This document shows, in pieces, positions 61,376-64,000 of a stretch of 64,000 bases of DNA. Where the stretch lies: positions 34,075-98,074 of the forward strand of contig CANQPU010000008.1 in NCBI GenBank assembly GCA_947625815.1, in the 5' to 3' direction. Both the position numbers and the translations under genes were made by a program. The stretch is from an uncultured Oscillospiraceae bacterium. GTDB lineage: Bacteria > Bacillota > Clostridia > Oscillospirales > Oscillospiraceae. Below the pieces are notes generated by a model that saw nothing but the letters and a program-made list of their open reading frames with translations, did no database searches and was not told the origin of the DNA. Each line of letters begins with the position of its first letter. Position 1 is the first letter of the stretch.

Positions 61376-63169
61376 ATGAAGGAAAAGAATACATTTTTTC
61401 AGAAAATCAAAAATATTTTGTGGCTTGTTAAGCCCTTTTGGACATACGGGCGCTGGGTGGTGCTCTACGGACTCATACACAACGGCATCATCTGGCCCCT
61501 CAGGGACCTGCTGGGGGTCTACACCCCCCAGATCGTGGTCAACGCCATGGACGCTGGCCGCCCCTTCGGCGCGGTCGCGGCCATCGCGGCGGCGCTGTGT
61601 CTGGTGTCCTTCGCCGCCTACGCGGCCTCCGACTACTACTGGGAGATGCTGGACAAGACCGGCACCGAGCGCGTGAAGCTCAAGATCCGCGGGCTTCTCT
61701 ACGACAAGGCCGAGGCCACGGACTACGCGCGGATCGACGACCCGGATTTTTACGACAAGTATAAGTGGGCCCAGGACAACTACGCCGCCAAGTCCGAGGA
61801 CGCGGTGAAGATGTGCAACAACCTTACCCGCGGCGTCATGTGCATCCTGACCCTGTCCTCCGTGATCGCCGCCGTCTCCCCCTGGGCCATCGTCATCGTG
61901 GCGGGGTACGCCTGCCTCAGGCTCCCCATCAACGCCAGGATGAACAGGTATGAGATCGCGAGAGACGAGGCCGTCGTCCCCCACGACAGGCGCCTTGACT
62001 ACGTCCACCGGGTGTTTTACCTGAAGGACCACGCCGCGGACCTGCGCTCCACCCTCCTCCCGGCGCTCTGCCGCCGCCATTACGGGGAGGAGTCGGAGAA
62101 AAAGCTGGGGTTGATCAGGAAATACTCAAAAAAGGTGCTGGGGCTGGATATCCTGCTCTACGCCCTCTATGAGATTTCCCAGTTTTTGATCCTCCTCACC
62201 ATCATCAGGTCCTTTTTCGTCGGCGGCATAACCGGCACCGCCATGCTCATCACCATGTTCGTGGCGGCGTCAGGTCTGGCGGATGACCTCTGGGACATCA
62301 CCACGGTGGTGAAGGACTTTGACCGCCTCTCCGGCTACGCCCGGCGCGTCCGCGCCTTCTTCGACATGGACTCCCAAATCGAGACGAAGCGCGGCGGCGC
62401 CGTCCCGGAGGACGGGCCCATCTCCCTGGAGCTTCGCGACGTGGGCTTTAGGTATACCCCCGACGGCCCCTTTGTCCTGCGGCACCTGGACCTCAAGGCC
62501 GGGCCCGGGGAGCGGCTGGCCGTCGTCGGCGAGAACGGGGCGGGGAAGTCCACCCTGGTCAAGCTCCTCCTGCGCCTTTACGACGTCACCGAGGGGAGCA
62601 TCCTCATAAACGGCCGGGATATCAGGGAGTACGACCCCCATGAGCTCCGGGCCAGGATCGGCGCGGCCTTCCAGGACCCCAATGTGTACGCCATGAGCCT
62701 TCGGGAGAACATCGGGCTTCTGCACGATGCCGGCGGCGGCCTGGGGGACATCCTGGCCTCAAAGGACATGCGGGGCATCATGACAAAAAACGGCGCCGAC
62801 GCCGAGAGCGAGATGACCAGGGAATTTTCCGAAAAGGGCGTGATCGTCTCCCGGGGCGAGGCCCAGAAGCTGGCGCTGGCCAGACTGCGCACCTATCCCT
62901 TCGGGCTCTATCTGCTGGACGAGCCCTCCTCGGCGCTGGACCCGCTGGCGGAATATGAGATGACCAGGTCCATCGTGGACGGCGCGCGGGGGAAGACCAC
63001 GATTTTGATCGCCCACAGGCTCTCCAGCGTGCGGGACATGGACCGCATCGTCGTGATCGACCGGGGGCGGATAGCCGAGTCCGGCACCCACGGGGAGCTG
63101 GTGGCCCGCGGGGGCCTTTACGCCAGGATGTTTGAAAAGCAGGCGGAGGGATACCGGGAGAGCCGCTGA
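61376..63169 (+). CDS. ABC exporter half-transporter with altered signature motif
   Basis: 597 residues: six-segment membrane domain (about 25-310) fused to an ABC ATPase (about 345-590). Walker A GENGAGKST, Q-loop AFQDPNVY, Walker B LYLLDEPSSALD and the switch IAHRL are intact; the signature LSGGQ reads VSRGE (in GVIVSRGEAQKLALAR), an Arg replacing the first Gly. This hints at one degenerate ATP site, as in heterodimers, yet no partner gene adjoins. Expression is probably set by the leader peptide and terminator upstream, as for inducible drug or peptide exporters. Start ATG follows AAAGGATT. Confidence 0.9.
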   Translation: MKEKNTFFQKIKNILWLVKPFWTYGRWVVLYGLIHNGIIWPLRDLLGVYTPQIVVNAMDAGRPFGAVAAIAAALCLVSFAAYAASDYYWEMLDKTGTERVKLKIRGLLYDKAEATDYARIDDPDFYDKYKWAQDNYAAKSEDAVKMCNNLTRGVMCILTLSSVIAAVSPWAIVIVAGYACLRLPINARMNRYEIARDEAVVPHDRRLDYVHRVFYLKDHAADLRSTLLPALCRRHYGEESEKKLGLIRKYSKKVLGLDILLYALYEISQFLILLTIIRSFFVGGITGTAMLITMFVAASGLADDLWDITTVVKDFDRLSGYARRVRAFFDMDSQIETKRGGAVPEDGPISLELRDVGFRYTPDGPFVLRHLDLKAGPGERLAVVGENGAGKSTLVKLLLRLYDVTEGSILINGRDIREYDPHELRARIGAAFQDPNVYAMSLRENIGLLHDAGGGLGDILASKDMRGIMTKNGADAESEMTREFSEKGVIVSRGEAQKLALARLRTYPFGLYLLDEPSSALDPLAEYEMTRSIVDGARGKTTILIAHRLSSVRDMDRIVVIDRGRIAESGTHGELVARGGLYARMFEKQAEGYRESR

Positions 63170-63181
63170 GAGACAAAACGA

Positions 63182-63210
63182 GGGGCCGCCATTTTGGCGG
63201 CCCCACTTTT
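63182..63210 (+). terminator. Terminator of ABC exporter gene
   Basis: GGGGCCGCC / GGCGGCCCC hairpin with ATTTT loop, then ACTTTTC. Confidence 0.75.
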
Positions 63211-63333
63211 CGAATAGGGCCGCGGAGGAGGGGGAAAACCCGGTCCGCGGCGGGAGCGGGGACGGCTCCGCCGGGCCGATGGGCAGTAAAGAGGGCAAAC
63301 GCGGAATTTTCCTGAATTTTTTCCGCGTGACGC

Positions 63334-63362
63334 TTGAAAAATCCCGGCGGCGCTGATATAAT
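63334..63362 (+). promoter_or_regulatory. Strong promoter of ppdK
   Basis: TTGAAA (63334-63339), 17-base spacer ending TGA, TATAAT (63357-63362). A GCGGAA / TTCCGC inverted repeat (63301-63326) lies just upstream. Confidence 0.85.
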
Positions 63363-63425
63363 AATTACCGGTTTTTTTGAGACTCGAAAAATATAAAAAT
63401 TTTAATATGAGGAAGGATAACACAA

Positions 63426-64000
<575 letters not shown>

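Overview
The window comes from a GC-rich, spore-forming, anaerobic Gram-positive bacterium, most likely of the Oscillospiraceae (Clostridia). The clues seen are: a T-box leader on thrS, a SpoIIQ-like gene behind a forespore-type promoter, a BlaI/BlaR1-like pair, DUF1292 and DUF1934 proteins, a two-domain rubrerythrin, pyruvate phosphate dikinase, and AT-rich Firmicutes-type promoters (TTGAMA-17-TATAAT) between GC-rich genes. This is chromosomal, mostly housekeeping sequence. I see no rRNA, complete tRNA, CRISPR array, prophage or intact insertion sequence.

Layout. 1-11.9 kb (+): 3' part of polA, rimI, tsaD, uvrB, a small membrane protein, recD2, comF, mreB, a HAD phosphatase and an SDR, mostly coupled by ATGA/TGATG overlaps. 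11.9-15.0 kb: CBS-domain gene (-), tadA (+), then thrS (-) with promoter, T-box and terminator. 15.1-20.8 kb: spoIIQ-like gene (+), then miaB-mutS-CPBP protease (-). 20.9-25.2 kb (+): an alanine-racemase homologue without the PLP lysine, then mutL-miaA-hfq. 25.2-31.4 kb (-): one operon of MacA-like adaptor, ABC ATPase, MacB-like permease and a secreted SLH protein. 31.5-38.2 kb: XpaC-family and unknown genes (-), murI-DUF1934-argS (+), gap (-). 38.4-45.6 kb: kinase-like gene (+), HtrA protease (-), uvrA (+), DUF1292 and BofC-like genes (-). 45.7-51.3 kb (+): class A PBP, rubrerythrin, an AT-rich acquired gene, NYN-LOTUS protein, metallophosphoesterase. 51.4-57.6 kb: prfB, an XRE repressor with three operators facing two membrane-protein genes, MATE exporter, BlaR1/BlaI-like pair. 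57.6-64 kb (+): nadE with a palindrome-rich leader, mnmE, an ABC exporter behind a leader peptide and terminator, and the 5' part of ppdK.

How the genes fit together. Repair is prominent (polA, uvrA, uvrB, mutS, mutL, recD2), as is tRNA modification and charging (tsaD, tadA, miaA, miaB, mnmE, thrS, argS) and cell-wall work (murI, PBP, MreB, SLH protein, SpoIIQ). mutS and mutL lie on either side of miaB and the racemase homologue.

The strongest unexplained signals are: (i) a 188-194 bp structured element present twice in opposite orientation, near 39.6 and 44.5 kb, whose 20-bp stem differs completely in sequence between the copies but keeps its length and loop; (ii) a 17-codon leader peptide whose stop codon lies in a terminator hairpin ahead of an ABC exporter with an altered signature motif; (iii) three evenly spaced operators for a small XRE repressor; (iv) the racemase homologue lacking its catalytic lysine.
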